DNA from: JBHGBM01 sp041946965
GTDB lineage: Bacteria > Acidobacteriota > Terriglobia > Bryobacterales > Bryobacteraceae
Reading direction: 5' to 3'
Assembly (NCBI GenBank): GCA_041946965.1
Contig: JBHGBM010000020.1
Span: 10,210 to 74,209, forward strand
Length of the DNA stretch: 64,000 nucleotides
Below are positions 16,538 to 25,620 of this stretch, piece after piece. Each line of letters begins with the position of its first letter. The stretch's first letter is position 1. The position numbers and the translations under genes were made by a program. Under the pieces are notes generated by a model. It had not been told where the DNA came from. It made no database searches and worked only from the letters and a program-made list of their open reading frames with translations.

Positions 16538-17866
16538 TTACCTTCTCGTTTCCGTTTCCTTCACCTCGTGCGCCTCGTGGAAAATGGATTGCGAGAGGTG
16601 AATGCCATAGGCCTTCAGCCGGTCCATGCACATCGGCTTGACGCCGGTGGCGTGAAATTTCCCCAGCACCTTGCCGCGATTGCTGATGCCGGTGCGCTCG
16701 AACTCGAACAGATCCTGCATGGCGACCTGGTCGTTCTCCACACCCACGACTTCGCTGATGGCCGTGACCCGGCGCGCGCCGTCGCTCAGGCGCGCGGTGT
16801 GGACCACGATGTTGATGGCGGAGGCAAGCTGCTGGCGGATCACCTTATCCGGCACGTGCTGGCTGGCCATCATGACCATGGTTTCCAGGCGCGAAAAAGC
16901 GTCGCGCGGGCTGTTGGCGTGCACGGTGGTCATGGATCCGTCGTGGCCCGTATTCATGGCCTGGAGCATATCCAGCGCTTCGGCGCCGCGCGACTCGCCC
17001 ACGATGATGCGGTCCGGCCGCATACGCAGGGTGTTGATTACCAGGTCGCGCTGCGAGATGGCACCCGCGCCTTCGATGTTGGCCGGGCGTGTTTCCAGCC
17101 GCACCACGTGACTCTGCTGCAATTGCAGTTCGGCGGTGTCCTCGATGGTGATGATGCGCTCCTCCTCGGGAATGAACCGGGAGAGAGTATTGAGCATGGT
17201 GGTTTTGCCCGAGCCGGAACCGCCGGAGATCACGATGTTGAGGCGCGCCTCCACGCAGCCGCTGAGGAAGTCCAGCATGCCGGTGGTAAAGGTCTCGTTC
17301 TTCAGCAGGTCCTCGGTGGAGAGAATCTTTTTTCCGTAGCGGCGGATGGAGATGACCGGGCCGATGAGGGAAAGCGGGGGGATCACGGCGCAAACGCGCG
17401 AGCCGTCGGCCAGGCGGGCGTCCACTATGGGCGAGGAATCGTCGATGCGGCGTCCGATGGCGGAAACGATGCGGTCGATGATCATGCGCACGTGCGCCTG
17501 ATCCTTGAACCGCGCGTTGGTTTCCACGAGGCGTCCGCCGCGCTCCACGTAGATGTTATCGAACCCGTTCACCAGGATGTCGCTCACCGCCGGGTCGGCG
17601 AGCAGCGGCTCGAGGGGTCCGAGGCCGAACACCTCGTCGAGGATCTCCTCGATGAGGCGCTCGCGCTCGGCGCCGGTCATGGGAACGCCCTCGTCGAGCA
17701 CGAGGCGCTCGACCACCACGCCGACCTGCTCGCGCGCCGAATCCTTGTTGAGCGACTTCAACTGATCCGGCGTCAGTGAACTGAGCAGCTTCTGATGAAC
17801 CTGGCTCTTGATTTCAAACCAGCGGTCCGCGCCCGAACCGGGCCGGGCCAACGTACGACCACCCAA
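16538..17866 (-). CDS. tadA: Tad pilus assembly ATPase TadA/CpaF
   Basis: Type II/IV secretion ATPase (442 residues) powering Flp pilus assembly at the inner membrane. The N-terminal all-helical domain includes DEVFGLGPLEPLLADPAVSD. The core has Walker A GGSGSGKTT (about residue 216), the Asp box ITIEDTAELQL, Walker B MRPDRIIVGESRGAEAL and the His box GHDGSMTTVHANSPRDA. The start is an unusual TTG at 17866, chosen because GGGAGG (17878-17873) lies exactly six bases upstream and no in-frame ATG precedes the conserved region. It sits 15 bases after tadZ. Confidence 0.94.
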   Translation of the reverse strand: MGGRTLARPGSGADRWFEIKSQVHQKLLSSLTPDQLKSLNKDSAREQVGVVVERLVLDEGVPMTGAERERLIEEILDEVFGLGPLEPLLADPAVSDILVNGFDNIYVERGGRLVETNARFKDQAHVRMIIDRIVSAIGRRIDDSSPIVDARLADGSRVCAVIPPLSLIGPVISIRRYGKKILSTEDLLKNETFTTGMLDFLSGCVEARLNIVISGGSGSGKTTMLNTLSRFIPEEERIITIEDTAELQLQQSHVVRLETRPANIEGAGAISQRDLVINTLRMRPDRIIVGESRGAEALDMLQAMNTGHDGSMTTVHANSPRDAFSRLETMVMMASQHVPDKVIRQQLASAINIVVHTARLSDGARRVTAISEVVGVENDQVAMQDLFEFERTGISNRGKVLGKFHATGVKPMCMDRLKAYGIHLSQSIFHEAHEVKETETRR

Positions 17867-17881
17867 GAATGACCTCCCTTG

Positions 17882-19069
17882 TTAGACCTTCGCGGCGGAT
17901 GCCTTGCCGTTTCCCGGCCGGCCCACAGCCTTGTCCACGAAAGCCCTGAAAATCCTGTCGAGTTCCCCGGCCTGTTCCCGGTTCGCCACCAGCGGCCGGG
18001 CGCGGTTGATGGCCGCGAGCACGGCCGAAGAGCCTGGAATTCCGTAGAAAACCGGTTGGTTCAGCGTCTGCTGGATCTGTTCCAGGCTAGCATAGTGCGA
18101 ATTCACTTTCCGCGTGTACTGGTTCACCACCACGCGGATCTGGTCCTGGCTGAAACCCATGCGCATCAGGAAGGCAATGTACCGCTGCGCGTTGCGGACG
18201 GCGGGGAAATCCTGCGTCATCACGATGAAGATGCCTGCGGAAACCTGGCACGCCGCCAGCACGGTCTCATCGGAGATGGAGCGGCCGGCGTCCACCACGA
18301 TGGAATCGTACTTCTCCACCAGGAAGGTGGCGAATTCGCGCAGCATATGCTCGCCGAAGTGCGCGCGGTTCTCGAGCGCGTCCGGCGGGCCCACCAGCAG
18401 GAAGCCCAGCGGGTCGCGCGTGACCAGGCTTTCAAACAGCGACTGGTCCATGCGGCTGAGGTTTTCCGCCACTTCCGCAAGCGTGTACTGGGGGGTGGCG
18501 CCCACCTGCATGGCGACGTCGTTGCCCACCCAATCGAGATCGAGCAGCACGGTGCTCTGTTTGCGCTGCGCCAGCACGGAGGCGAAGTTCACCGCGATGG
18601 TGGTGGTGCCCACGCCGCCCTTGGCGCCCACGAAGGTGTAGATCTTGCCGAGCTTGCTTTCGCCCGCGCCGCCGCGTCTCGGTGCGCGCTCGAGGCGGGC
18701 CATGGCGTCGCGGAACTCCAGCCTCTTGATAGGCTGCAAGAGGAACTCGTTGGCGCCGGCGCGCATGCAGGAGATCACAGTTTCGCCGTCGGCGTGGTAG
18801 TGCGAGGCGATCACGTACACGTCCGGCGCGGCCTGCTTCACCTTTTCGAGCGCCTTGATGGCCTCCTCGGTGTCGGCGGAGAGATCCAGCACGAGGGCCG
18901 CGTGGGGCTGCCGCTCCAGCTCCTGGAGCACCCGTATGTACAGGTTGGGCGCCACCTCCTGGAACTCCGCCGCGACCTTGGCGTTGGGGATGTTCATCAG
19001 GTTATCCCGGACCATCTCCCGGAAATGTTCGTCGCTCGAGGCGATCATCAGCACTACGGCATTGGACAT
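17882..19069 (-). CDS. tadZ: Tad pilus localisation ATPase TadZ/CpaE
   Basis: MinD/ParA-like ATPase with an N-terminal receiver-like domain (395 residues) that places the Tad machine at the cell pole or membrane. Residues 1-120 form an atypical receiver (ALVLDLSAD, and LLQPIKR in place of the usual Lys-Pro end). The deviant Walker A GAKGGVGTTT follows at about residue 140, with VLLDLDWVGND and SIVVDAGRS as the other nucleotide motifs. ATG 19069 is chosen over the upstream frame extension, which overlaps nothing useful and has no signal. It precedes tadA in the operon. Confidence 0.9.
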   Translation of the reverse strand: MSNAVVLMIASSDEHFREMVRDNLMNIPNAKVAAEFQEVAPNLYIRVLQELERQPHAALVLDLSADTEEAIKALEKVKQAAPDVYVIASHYHADGETVISCMRAGANEFLLQPIKRLEFRDAMARLERAPRRGGAGESKLGKIYTFVGAKGGVGTTTIAVNFASVLAQRKQSTVLLDLDWVGNDVAMQVGATPQYTLAEVAENLSRMDQSLFESLVTRDPLGFLLVGPPDALENRAHFGEHMLREFATFLVEKYDSIVVDAGRSISDETVLAACQVSAGIFIVMTQDFPAVRNAQRYIAFLMRMGFSQDQIRVVVNQYTRKVNSHYASLEQIQQTLNQPVFYGIPGSSAVLAAINRARPLVANREQAGELDRIFRAFVDKAVGRPGNGKASAAKV

Positions 19070-19085
19070 AGTCGAATCGCTTTCT

Positions 19086-19595
19086 TCACGGCAGGCACGT
19101 CCCCGTTTCGTCGCAGCCCGCACCGCCCATGGCCATGGAGGCGCGGAAATCCGGCAGCGGGACCGCGGGCAGGCCGAAGAAGCCCACGAAGCGCCGGAAC
19201 TCGTAATTGGTTACCGAAACGGAAACCGCGTCGGGCACGCACGCGGTGGAACAATCGCCGCCTTCACAGGAGAAATCAATCAGTTCTCCCGTCTCCGGAT
19301 CCTTAGCAAAATATTGTACGGTGATGGTGGCCGCGCCGCCCTGGAACTGGTCCATGTCGATCATGCGCGGCACGTGCGTGGTCATGTAGGTTTGCACGTT
19401 GGCGGCGTCGCTCTGCCAGCAGTGCGTGGCGGCGTAGCGTGCGCCATCGCGGGTGTAGTCCACCACCGAATGCCACACCCAGAACATTTCGCCCACGAAG
19501 ATGATCGAGAAGGTCAGCGGAACGATGACACCCGCCGAGAGCAGTGCGTACTCGACGACTTCCTGACCGCCGGTCGCCCGCCAGAAGCGCCGCAT
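19086..19595 (-). CDS. TadE-like minor pseudopilin (169 aa)
   Basis: Minor pilin-like protein with a TadE domain. A short basic N-terminus (MRRFWRATGGQEVVEYALLS) leads into a hydrophobic helix to about residue 40, followed by a periplasmic domain with several Cys residues (CEGGDCSTAC, and CDETGTC at the end). Gly-Gln-Glu-Val-Val-Glu-Tyr resembles the Flp/TadE prepilin peptidase site. Its ATG overlaps the TAA of the upstream TadE-like gene (TAATG), so translation is coupled. TadF is the alternative name by position. Confidence 0.8.
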   Translation of the reverse strand: MRRFWRATGGQEVVEYALLSAGVIVPLTFSIIFVGEMFWVWHSVVDYTRDGARYAATHCWQSDAANVQTYMTTHVPRMIDMDQFQGGAATITVQYFAKDPETGELIDFSCEGGDCSTACVPDAVSVSVTNYEFRRFVGFFGLPAVPLPDFRASMAMGGAGCDETGTCLP

Positions 19596-20089
19596 TATGT
19601 GCCTCCGAACGGGACCCGCACCTGGGGCCGCAGCAGGATGGGATCCACCAGCATATATGGAAAGCGCAGAGGCACCTCGAAGCCGTTGGGAATGGAAACT
19701 ACGATGTAGTCCGGCCTGGCCTGTCCGCCGGGGGAATCGCAACTGCCCAGGTTGCAGGGGCCCGGAGCGTTGGTGCCCGGATCCACGCACTCCGTGTCCA
19801 CCTGGAGCATATCCGCGGTGAGGCTCGGAATGGTGGATTCCGCGCCGATCTCGACCGAGCCGCTCAAGGCCAGCGCCTTGGCGGAGACGATGGCGGGGTC
19901 TTCGTTATTGCAGAAATCGACCCCTTGCGAGGCGGCGATCTGTGTGGCCACGCTGTAGACGGTCTTCTTGAGCGTGTAGTAGATGTATGTGACCTTGCCC
20001 ACCTGCACCATGCCCACCAGCAGCAGCAGGATGAACGGCAGCCAGAGCATGGTTTCGAGGATGGAATTACCGCGGCGGCCCCGCCTCAT
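19595..20089 (-). CDS. tadE: TadE-like minor pseudopilin (164 aa)
   Basis: Second TadE-domain protein. A basic N-terminus with GNSILETMLWLPF (Glu at the pilin +5-like position) is followed by one hydrophobic helix (about residues 12-33), then a periplasmic domain with Cys residues. ATG 20089 overlaps the TGA of the tadG-like gene (ATGA). In this family pseudopilins are thought to prime or cap Flp fibres. Start is fixed by the overlap and by the position of the basic-hydrophobic N-terminus. Confidence 0.82.
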   Translation of the reverse strand: MRRGRRGNSILETMLWLPFILLLLVGMVQVGKVTYIYYTLKKTVYSVATQIAASQGVDFCNNEDPAIVSAKALALSGSVEIGAESTIPSLTADMLQVDTECVDPGTNAPGPCNLGSCDSPGGQARPDYIVVSIPNGFEVPLRFPYMLVDPILLRPQVRVPFGGT

Positions 20090-21384
20090 TGGTGCAGCAC
20101 CACCTTCCCCGGACCGGCCGCCACCGTGAGGCCGTTCTGGCAACCGTCGATGCGGCCTTGTTTCAGCGGCACCGGCGTGGTCAGGTTATCCGCCTGGTTC
20201 ATGCCCAGGTACATGGCGATGAACCGGCCGTCCTGGTCGTTGGGATTGAACGGCGTGGGCGGGTCGCCGTCCACCAGCGGCTGCAACAGGAACTGCCTGA
20301 ATCCCAGGACGTTCATGCCTTCGAGGTTGAGCGCATCGACGATGGGGACCGTAATGACGCGCCGGGTGTTGCCGGTGTAAGCGGTGTAGTCGTCCTGGGT
20401 GGCCAGGTCCGTGTCGGGCTGGTAGCTGGTAACCAGGTTGTCGATGTCGGTGATGTTGTTCTGGCACACCGTGGGCATGTCCGAGAGAAAGCGCGTGTAC
20501 AGCCCGCACATCAGGTATTGCACGTGCACGGGCGGCTGCGCGGCGCAGGCGGAGGGATTGGCGCTGGTGCCGCCGTTTGTCCCCCAGACCATTTCCACCG
20601 CGCCCACCTGCACGCACGCCTTGCCGTACGCCGAGGAGGGCAGCAGCCCCTGCGCGCCGATGCGGTAGACCTGCTGGGTCTCGTCGAGTTCGGTGCTGTC
20701 GTTGAAGCGGTCGATAAGCAGGTACGAGATCACCTGGCCCGTGGTGGCCAGCGGCGCGGGCGGGTTGGCCGGCGGGGCGGACTGGCACTGGTACGCCAGC
20801 GTGTACTTCGTGCCCAGGGTAAAGCCGAAATCGGTGGTGTCTTCCGCGTTCAGAGCGGCAATGGCCAGCGGCTCGATGGCGCAGGCGGTACATACCGGAG
20901 CGCTGAGTCCCGCCACGGCGCGCGCGGCGATCGGCGTGGCGCGCGATTGCCCCAGCGAGAGCAGTCCCCAGAAGAGCAGGGGCGCCTCCGCAGTCAGGTT
21001 GATCTGCACGTGGCGCGCGGTGGTGCCGTCGGCTTCATCGCCGGTGGTGGTGTCGTCGGCTTCGGTGGCGGCTGCCAGGGCGGAGTAGTAGCTGGGGAGC
21101 TGCACTTCGCTGGCCAGCATTCCGGTGCTCTGGCCGACCAGCAGCGCGCCGAAGTTGTACTTGGCTCCGTGGCCGGTACTGTCGTCCATGACCTGATTGG
21201 CGGCCTCGCCGGCTTTATCCAGCGAATCGCTGGTGCCGATCAGTTTCTGCGCCGCGGCGAGCGCCATGGCGCTTGCCGCCTGGTTCAACTCGCCGCGGAT
21301 CATGTAGAGACGCCCCAGGTCGAACGCGAAACCCATAAAGGCTAACAGCACCGGCACCAGGACGACCAGCAATTGCAAGGACAT
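20086..21384 (-). CDS. tadG: TadG-like pilus-associated protein
   Basis: Protein of 432 residues with an N-terminal membrane segment (SLQLLVVLVPVLLAFMGFAF) followed by DLGRLYMIRGELNQAASAMALAA, the TadG/TadE-type helix. The long extracytoplasmic part has many Cys residues (CTACAIE, CGLYTRF, CQNNITD). I see no clear von Willebrand A MIDAS motif, which longer TadG proteins carry. ATG 21384 is the only usable start after the upstream secretin stop at 21440, though the first 18 codons upstream in the same frame (GRARGAP) look conserved and a non-standard start is possible. Weak GAGGTG lies 14 bases upstream. Confidence 0.78.
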   Translation of the reverse strand: MSLQLLVVLVPVLLAFMGFAFDLGRLYMIRGELNQAASAMALAAAQKLIGTSDSLDKAGEAANQVMDDSTGHGAKYNFGALLVGQSTGMLASEVQLPSYYSALAAATEADDTTTGDEADGTTARHVQINLTAEAPLLFWGLLSLGQSRATPIAARAVAGLSAPVCTACAIEPLAIAALNAEDTTDFGFTLGTKYTLAYQCQSAPPANPPAPLATTGQVISYLLIDRFNDSTELDETQQVYRIGAQGLLPSSAYGKACVQVGAVEMVWGTNGGTSANPSACAAQPPVHVQYLMCGLYTRFLSDMPTVCQNNITDIDNLVTSYQPDTDLATQDDYTAYTGNTRRVITVPIVDALNLEGMNVLGFRQFLLQPLVDGDPPTPFNPNDQDGRFIAMYLGMNQADNLTTPVPLKQGRIDGCQNGLTVAAGPGKVVLHQ

Positions 21385-21439
21385 GGAGCCGGCGGGCGCA
21401 CCTCGGGCGCGGCCTACGCGCGCGATCGCAAAGGCACGC

Positions 21440-22858
21440 CTACTTCGGCTCCTGGTAACCCCTCGGCCCGACAAATTCCGCCCTCGTCTTCGAATCCTGC
21501 TGTTTCGGCTCGGCCTGCTTGTCCTTCGCGGCACCCTTCTTCGCCTCCTGCTCGCTCAGCGTGGGCAGGAAGGTCTCGGGGAAATCCGGCAGCTTGGCTT
21601 TCTCCTCCGGGCTTAGCGCGCGGACGAAATGCGGTGTAATCACTACCAGCAGCTCGTCGGTGCTCTTGCGGGTGGAGCGGCTGCGGAACAGTTGCCCGAG
21701 CACGGGAACATCGCCCAGCCACGGCACCTTGTTGATGCTCTGCACCACGCGGTTGTCCAGCAGACCCGCGATGGCGAAGCTTTCCCCGTCCCTCAGGATG
21801 ACTTCCGTCTCCGCCCGCCGCTGCGTAATGGCGGGGATCAGGAAGCCCTGCAACTGCACGGCGTTGGCGAAGTCGAGCGAGCTGACCTCCGGCGCCACCT
21901 TCAACTGGATCGCTCCGGAAGCCGTGATGGTGGGGGTGAAATTGAGCTGCACGCCGAACGGCTTGAACTGCACCGTAATGACCGGGGAAACCGCGCCGCC
22001 GGTGGAGGTGGTGGTCATGGTGGGGAAGGGGAACGAGCCGCCGGCGAGGAAGCTGCCCTCCTTGCCCTCCAGCGTGATCAGGTTGGGCTCCGCCAGGATT
22101 TGCAGCAGGTTGCGCGCCTGAAGCGCCTTGATGGTCCCGCCGATATTCAGGTCCGGCCGGAAGATGAAAATATTCAGCAGATCCGCGAAGTTGACCGTGG
22201 TGTTCGCGAAGTTCTGATCCTGGAATTGCAACTGGCTGAAGCGCGGCGCCTGGAACTGTTGGGTGGAGGTCTCGCCCAGCATGGTGGGGTTGCGGCTGAA
22301 CAGGTTGAAACCGAGCTCGGAGAGCGCAATACGGTCCACGCTGGCGAACTTCACCTGCAACAGGACCTGGCGCGGCTCGGGCAGGGGCGGCGCCTGCAAC
22401 AGGTTGACCACCGTCTTGGCCCGCGTCGAAGCCAGGCTCGCGGCGCGTTTGAGGTCGTCCTGCGATTTCACCTTGCCGGTGAGCACGATGGTTTCGCCTT
22501 GCCCGGCGATTTCAATCCCGTTGCCCACCGCGTCGTGCATCTGCTTCTTGAAATTGTCGAAATCCGTGGTGTCCGCGGTCACCGCGACCTGGTAACGGCA
22601 CGGCTCCTGGCCGGTCTCCCAGATCACCAGCGTGGTGTTCCCCGCCGCCTTGGCGTTGACCATGACTTCGCGCGGCGAGAGCACCACGGCATCCGCGATC
22701 TTCGGCTCGGACACCGCCACCCTTTGGATATCCCGCTCGAACTGGAGCAGCTCTCCACGGCCCGTGATCAGGGTGAGATTGCGGACCGGCTCCACCGCCA
22801 CAAGTCCCGGGATGCCCAGTGCGGCTGCGACGGCCGCGCGGATCAGTGCTTGTCTCAT
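21440..22858 (-). CDS. cpaC: Tad pilus outer-membrane secretin CpaC/RcpA
   Basis: Secretin of 472 residues forming the outer-membrane pore for the Flp pilus. It has a signal peptide (residues 1-22), a pilus-formation N-domain (LLQFERDIQRVAVSEPKIADA), a BON-like segment (QGETIVLTGKVKSQDDL) and the secretin core. Core motifs are LQARNLLQILAEPNLITLEGK, VQFKPFGVQLNFTPTI and VPWLGDVPVLGQLFRS. A Lys/Glu/Gln-rich tail follows. ATG 22858 overlaps the TGA of cpaB (ATGA). Confidence 0.94.
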   Translation of the reverse strand: MRQALIRAAVAAALGIPGLVAVEPVRNLTLITGRGELLQFERDIQRVAVSEPKIADAVVLSPREVMVNAKAAGNTTLVIWETGQEPCRYQVAVTADTTDFDNFKKQMHDAVGNGIEIAGQGETIVLTGKVKSQDDLKRAASLASTRAKTVVNLLQAPPLPEPRQVLLQVKFASVDRIALSELGFNLFSRNPTMLGETSTQQFQAPRFSQLQFQDQNFANTTVNFADLLNIFIFRPDLNIGGTIKALQARNLLQILAEPNLITLEGKEGSFLAGGSFPFPTMTTTSTGGAVSPVITVQFKPFGVQLNFTPTITASGAIQLKVAPEVSSLDFANAVQLQGFLIPAITQRRAETEVILRDGESFAIAGLLDNRVVQSINKVPWLGDVPVLGQLFRSRSTRKSTDELLVVITPHFVRALSPEEKAKLPDFPETFLPTLSEQEAKKGAAKDKQAEPKQQDSKTRAEFVGPRGYQEPK

Positions 22859-23781
22859 CGGAACAGTTCCTGCACGTGCTTGTCTCCGCGGTAAACGTCG
22901 ATCACCACCCGCGGCTTCTCCGCCTCTTTCCTCTTGCGGGCCTCTTCTTCAGCCTTGGCCTTCTCCTCGTCGCGCGGCTTTTTCTCGCCGGTAAGCTCCT
23001 GCCAGACTTTCGGGTCGTCCAGGTTGGCGGCGACGAGGTTGGTGGTGCGGCCCCGCCTGGCGCGCGCCAGCCGCGCGCTGACCATCGGATCCAGCGCCTC
23101 GGTGGTCATGGGGCCGGGCTTCTCGATGGTGGTCTGATCGAGCGGATTGCGCAATGCCAGGCTGATCTTGCCCTGATTCTTGGCGAGTTCGAGTTTCTGT
23201 GCGTCGGCCGGCGTGACCACCAGCGTCGCCACAGGCACCTTGGGGGCCTTGGGATCCACGACCTGGCCGGGTTGCGTGAGGCGGCCGATGGTCATGACCT
23301 TGACGTTCTGAAGCACCGTGGTGGTGATGGCTTCCGCCATATTGCCGGGGCGGGTGAAGAGCACGTCTACGCGGGAGCCCGGCTGAATGAAACCCGCAAG
23401 GCCGGTGACATCGGTGATCGGGACCGCGACCGCGCGGTAGCCCGGTTCGATGGTGGAGGAGATGCCTTCGACCGTGGTGGGCCCGGAAAGCTTGGCGATG
23501 GTTAGCGGCTCGCTGGCCGCCACCGGATAGATGAGCACCCGGTTCAGCGCGTCGCGGTCCGCCACGACGGCGCCCTTGGGGACGTCTCTTTCCGCGATCA
23601 TCACGTACTTCAGGTCGGTCTTCTTCACCAGCGTGCCGGCCGCCATGTCGCGCGTCGCCGCCATGATGCGCACGCGCCGTTCCTGCCTGGGCTGCTTGGT
23701 CTTGGCGTACAGGAACCAGGTGAGGGCGGCGGCGGAGAGCCACGCGATGCCGAACAACATCACCATTCTGCGTCGATCCAT
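22855..23781 (-). CDS. cpaB: Flp pilus assembly protein CpaB/RcpC
   Basis: Periplasmic/outer-membrane-associated protein of 308 residues with an N-terminal membrane anchor (residues 7-24) and an SAF domain (MAAGTLVKKTDLKYVMIAERDVP). The RcpC beta-clip region follows (GYRAVAVPITDVTGLAGFIQPGSRVDVLFT). The C-terminal quarter is highly charged (Lys/Glu/Arg repeats). ATG 23781 is fixed by GGAGG five bases upstream; the longer frame to 23814 is rejected. An 86-base gap separates it from the upstream membrane-protein gene. Confidence 0.92.
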   Translation of the reverse strand: MDRRRMVMLFGIAWLSAAALTWFLYAKTKQPRQERRVRIMAATRDMAAGTLVKKTDLKYVMIAERDVPKGAVVADRDALNRVLIYPVAASEPLTIAKLSGPTTVEGISSTIEPGYRAVAVPITDVTGLAGFIQPGSRVDVLFTRPGNMAEAITTTVLQNVKVMTIGRLTQPGQVVDPKAPKVPVATLVVTPADAQKLELAKNQGKISLALRNPLDQTTIEKPGPMTTEALDPMVSARLARARRGRTTNLVAANLDDPKVWQELTGEKKPRDEEKAKAEEEARKRKEAEKPRVVIDVYRGDKHVQELFR

Positions 23782-23867
23782 GTGAACCTCCGGACAGGCG
23801 CCGCGAAAAGGCACACTGCCCGCTCCCGGGTTTTACCGATAAATTCTTTTAACACGCTGCGCATACA

Positions 23868-25403
23868 TTAGTTGCCGTATTGACGGGCCAAAAGAGTCGC
23901 GGTGTGGTCGCGGTAGAGCCGGACCCACCCGGCCTGTTCGAGCGCCGGCACCAACGAGTAGCCGTTGGGCAGCAGCGCGTGAGTGAAACCGAAGGCCGCC
24001 ACCTGCTCGCGCCAGCCCGGCCGCACCTGCGCCAGTTGCCCGTAATCTTTCAGGAACGCGGCACCGTAAAGGTCGCTGCGGCCGTCGAAAAACACCTTAA
24101 TACGGCCCTGAAAGCGGTAAATGAGATAGCCTCCGAACTTGTCCGGCGCCAACAGCCGGGCGGCGGGAGGCAATTTTTCGAGTTGCGCCGCCGCAGCCAC
24201 CGGGAACTGGTCCGCCGGAAAGCCGGCGCGGGCCGGGAGCAGCGGGAACAGCGCCGCCGCCAGCAGCGGCAGCCAGATGAGGCCGCCATGGCGGGCATCC
24301 AGCCTGCGGAGATTCGAGGAATAGGCGAAGAAACGGTGGAGCGGCAGCCGCAGGCGCGTTTCCCTCAGGACTCCCGAGATCGCCCCGTTAGCCAGCGGCA
24401 GGCAGATCAGCGCCACGATAGGCAGCGTGCGCGCGGTGCGCAGCCCCGAAGCCACCAGCAGCAGGGAAACCAGAAACCAGGCGACCTGCCGCCGCGCCAG
24501 CGCCGCCGCCGCGCCCAGCATGGCGATCATCACGGCGGCGATGATCTGCGTCGCGCCTTCGGCATGGAAATCGAAGCTCTGGAACTCGCCCACGCGGCGC
24601 AGGAGCTCGGAATTCGTGACGTAGGCGAACAAATGGCGGTGAAGATGCCAGCCATAGGGATTCAGCAAGCTGCCGGCGGCGGCGGCGACGGCGATGCCGA
24701 ACCAGCGCCGCGGATTCCCGCGCTCGCCTGCCCAGATCAGGGGACGAAGCGCTTCGCCGGCGGCGAAGATCAGGGCAATCAAGGGGGCAAAAAAGAAGCT
24801 GGCGTGGATGTTGGCCCAGAGGGCCGTAAAAACGGCGGCGGTGAGCAGCGGCCGCGAGGGAACGGTGACGGCAAACCACACGGCTGCCTCGAGGAACAGC
24901 CAGCTCAGCACGTGCGGGCGTGCCAGCCAGTGGATGTTGCAGGTGGAGAGCATCAGGGGAGCCATCGCCGCCGCGATGAGGAAGTCGCCGCCCACCGCCC
25001 AGTGGAGCCGGAACCAGAGCCAGACGCCGAATGCGATGGCCACCGCGTACAGCATGGCCACGCCGGCCAGGCCGGCGGTGCGGTGCAGCAACCCCATGGC
25101 TACGTCCGCACCCCACTCCCACGCGAACCAGGGCTCGCCGGCGCGGGTGAAGGAATAAGGGTCGGTACGCGGCAAAGCGCCTGTGGACACGATGACCTCT
25201 CCGGTACGGATATGCCAGCCGGAATCGGAATCGCGGAAGAGCTTCTGGTAGCCCTGGAACAGGAACAGGCAGTAGAACAGGGAAACGCAGGCGGCTACTG
25301 CGGCGAGGTTGGGAACCAGAAACGCAAAAAATGAGCGCTCGCTCCCCGGGCGACCGGAAGCCGCGACCCCGGCCGCCACATCGACACTACCTCCCGTGAG
25401 CAC
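23868..25403 (-). CDS. Large polytopic membrane protein, GT-C-like, function unknown
   Basis: Protein of 511 residues with about eleven membrane helices. After the first helix there is DSDSGWHIRTGEVIVSTGALPRTDPYSF, then a Trp-rich loop. Asp-rich loops after helix 1 and a C-terminal periplasmic domain with FDGRSDLYG suggest a GT-C glycosyltransferase or oligosaccharyl-transferase-like fold, but I cannot name a family. It could glycosylate pilin or be unrelated. The frame starts at GTG 25403; an in-frame GTG at 25379 has GGAGG ten bases upstream and may be the true start. It is inserted between flp and cpaB in the Tad locus, 31 bases after flp. Confidence 0.72.
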   Translation of the reverse strand: MLTGGSVDVAAGVAASGRPGSERSFFAFLVPNLAAVAACVSLFYCLFLFQGYQKLFRDSDSGWHIRTGEVIVSTGALPRTDPYSFTRAGEPWFAWEWGADVAMGLLHRTAGLAGVAMLYAVAIAFGVWLWFRLHWAVGGDFLIAAAMAPLMLSTCNIHWLARPHVLSWLFLEAAVWFAVTVPSRPLLTAAVFTALWANIHASFFFAPLIALIFAAGEALRPLIWAGERGNPRRWFGIAVAAAAGSLLNPYGWHLHRHLFAYVTNSELLRRVGEFQSFDFHAEGATQIIAAVMIAMLGAAAALARRQVAWFLVSLLLVASGLRTARTLPIVALICLPLANGAISGVLRETRLRLPLHRFFAYSSNLRRLDARHGGLIWLPLLAAALFPLLPARAGFPADQFPVAAAAQLEKLPPAARLLAPDKFGGYLIYRFQGRIKVFFDGRSDLYGAAFLKDYGQLAQVRPGWREQVAAFGFTHALLPNGYSLVPALEQAGWVRLYRDHTATLLARQYGN

Positions 25404-25434
25404 ACTTCAAACCAGCCGTTCATGGCTCCGGACG

Positions 25435-25620
25435 CTACTGCGCGGTGGCGCCGATGCTCGACAGATCCCCCGTAATGCTCTGGTAAAGGCTGACCACGCC
25501 CTGGGAAAGCTGATTCACGGTGGTGATCAGCGCCAGTCCCACAGCGGCCACGATCAGCGCGTACTCGACCAGGTCCTGGCCGTCTTCTTCCCTGACCAGA
25601 CGAATGAGAAGTCTTTTCAT
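25435..25620 (-). CDS. flp: Flp/Fap major pilin
   Basis: Pilin precursor of 61 residues. The leader ends at Gly14 in EEDGQDLVEYAL; Glu19 (mature +5) and Tyr20 match the Flp processing and assembly motif cleaved by the TadV peptidase. A single hydrophobic helix (about residues 17-35) and a short polar tail complete it. ATG 25620 is supported by AAAGGA five bases upstream and overlaps the TGA of the TPR gene (ATGA). The longer frame to 25719 lies inside that gene and is rejected. Confidence 0.93.
   Translation of the reverse strand: MKRLLIRLVREEDGQDLVEYALIVAAVGLALITTVNQLSQGVVSLYQSITGDLSSIGATAQ

Noticed and set aside
15152..17779. Plus-strand open frame antisense to tadA, tadB and tadC
   Set aside because: No recognisable domain; it mirrors three well-supported Tad genes.
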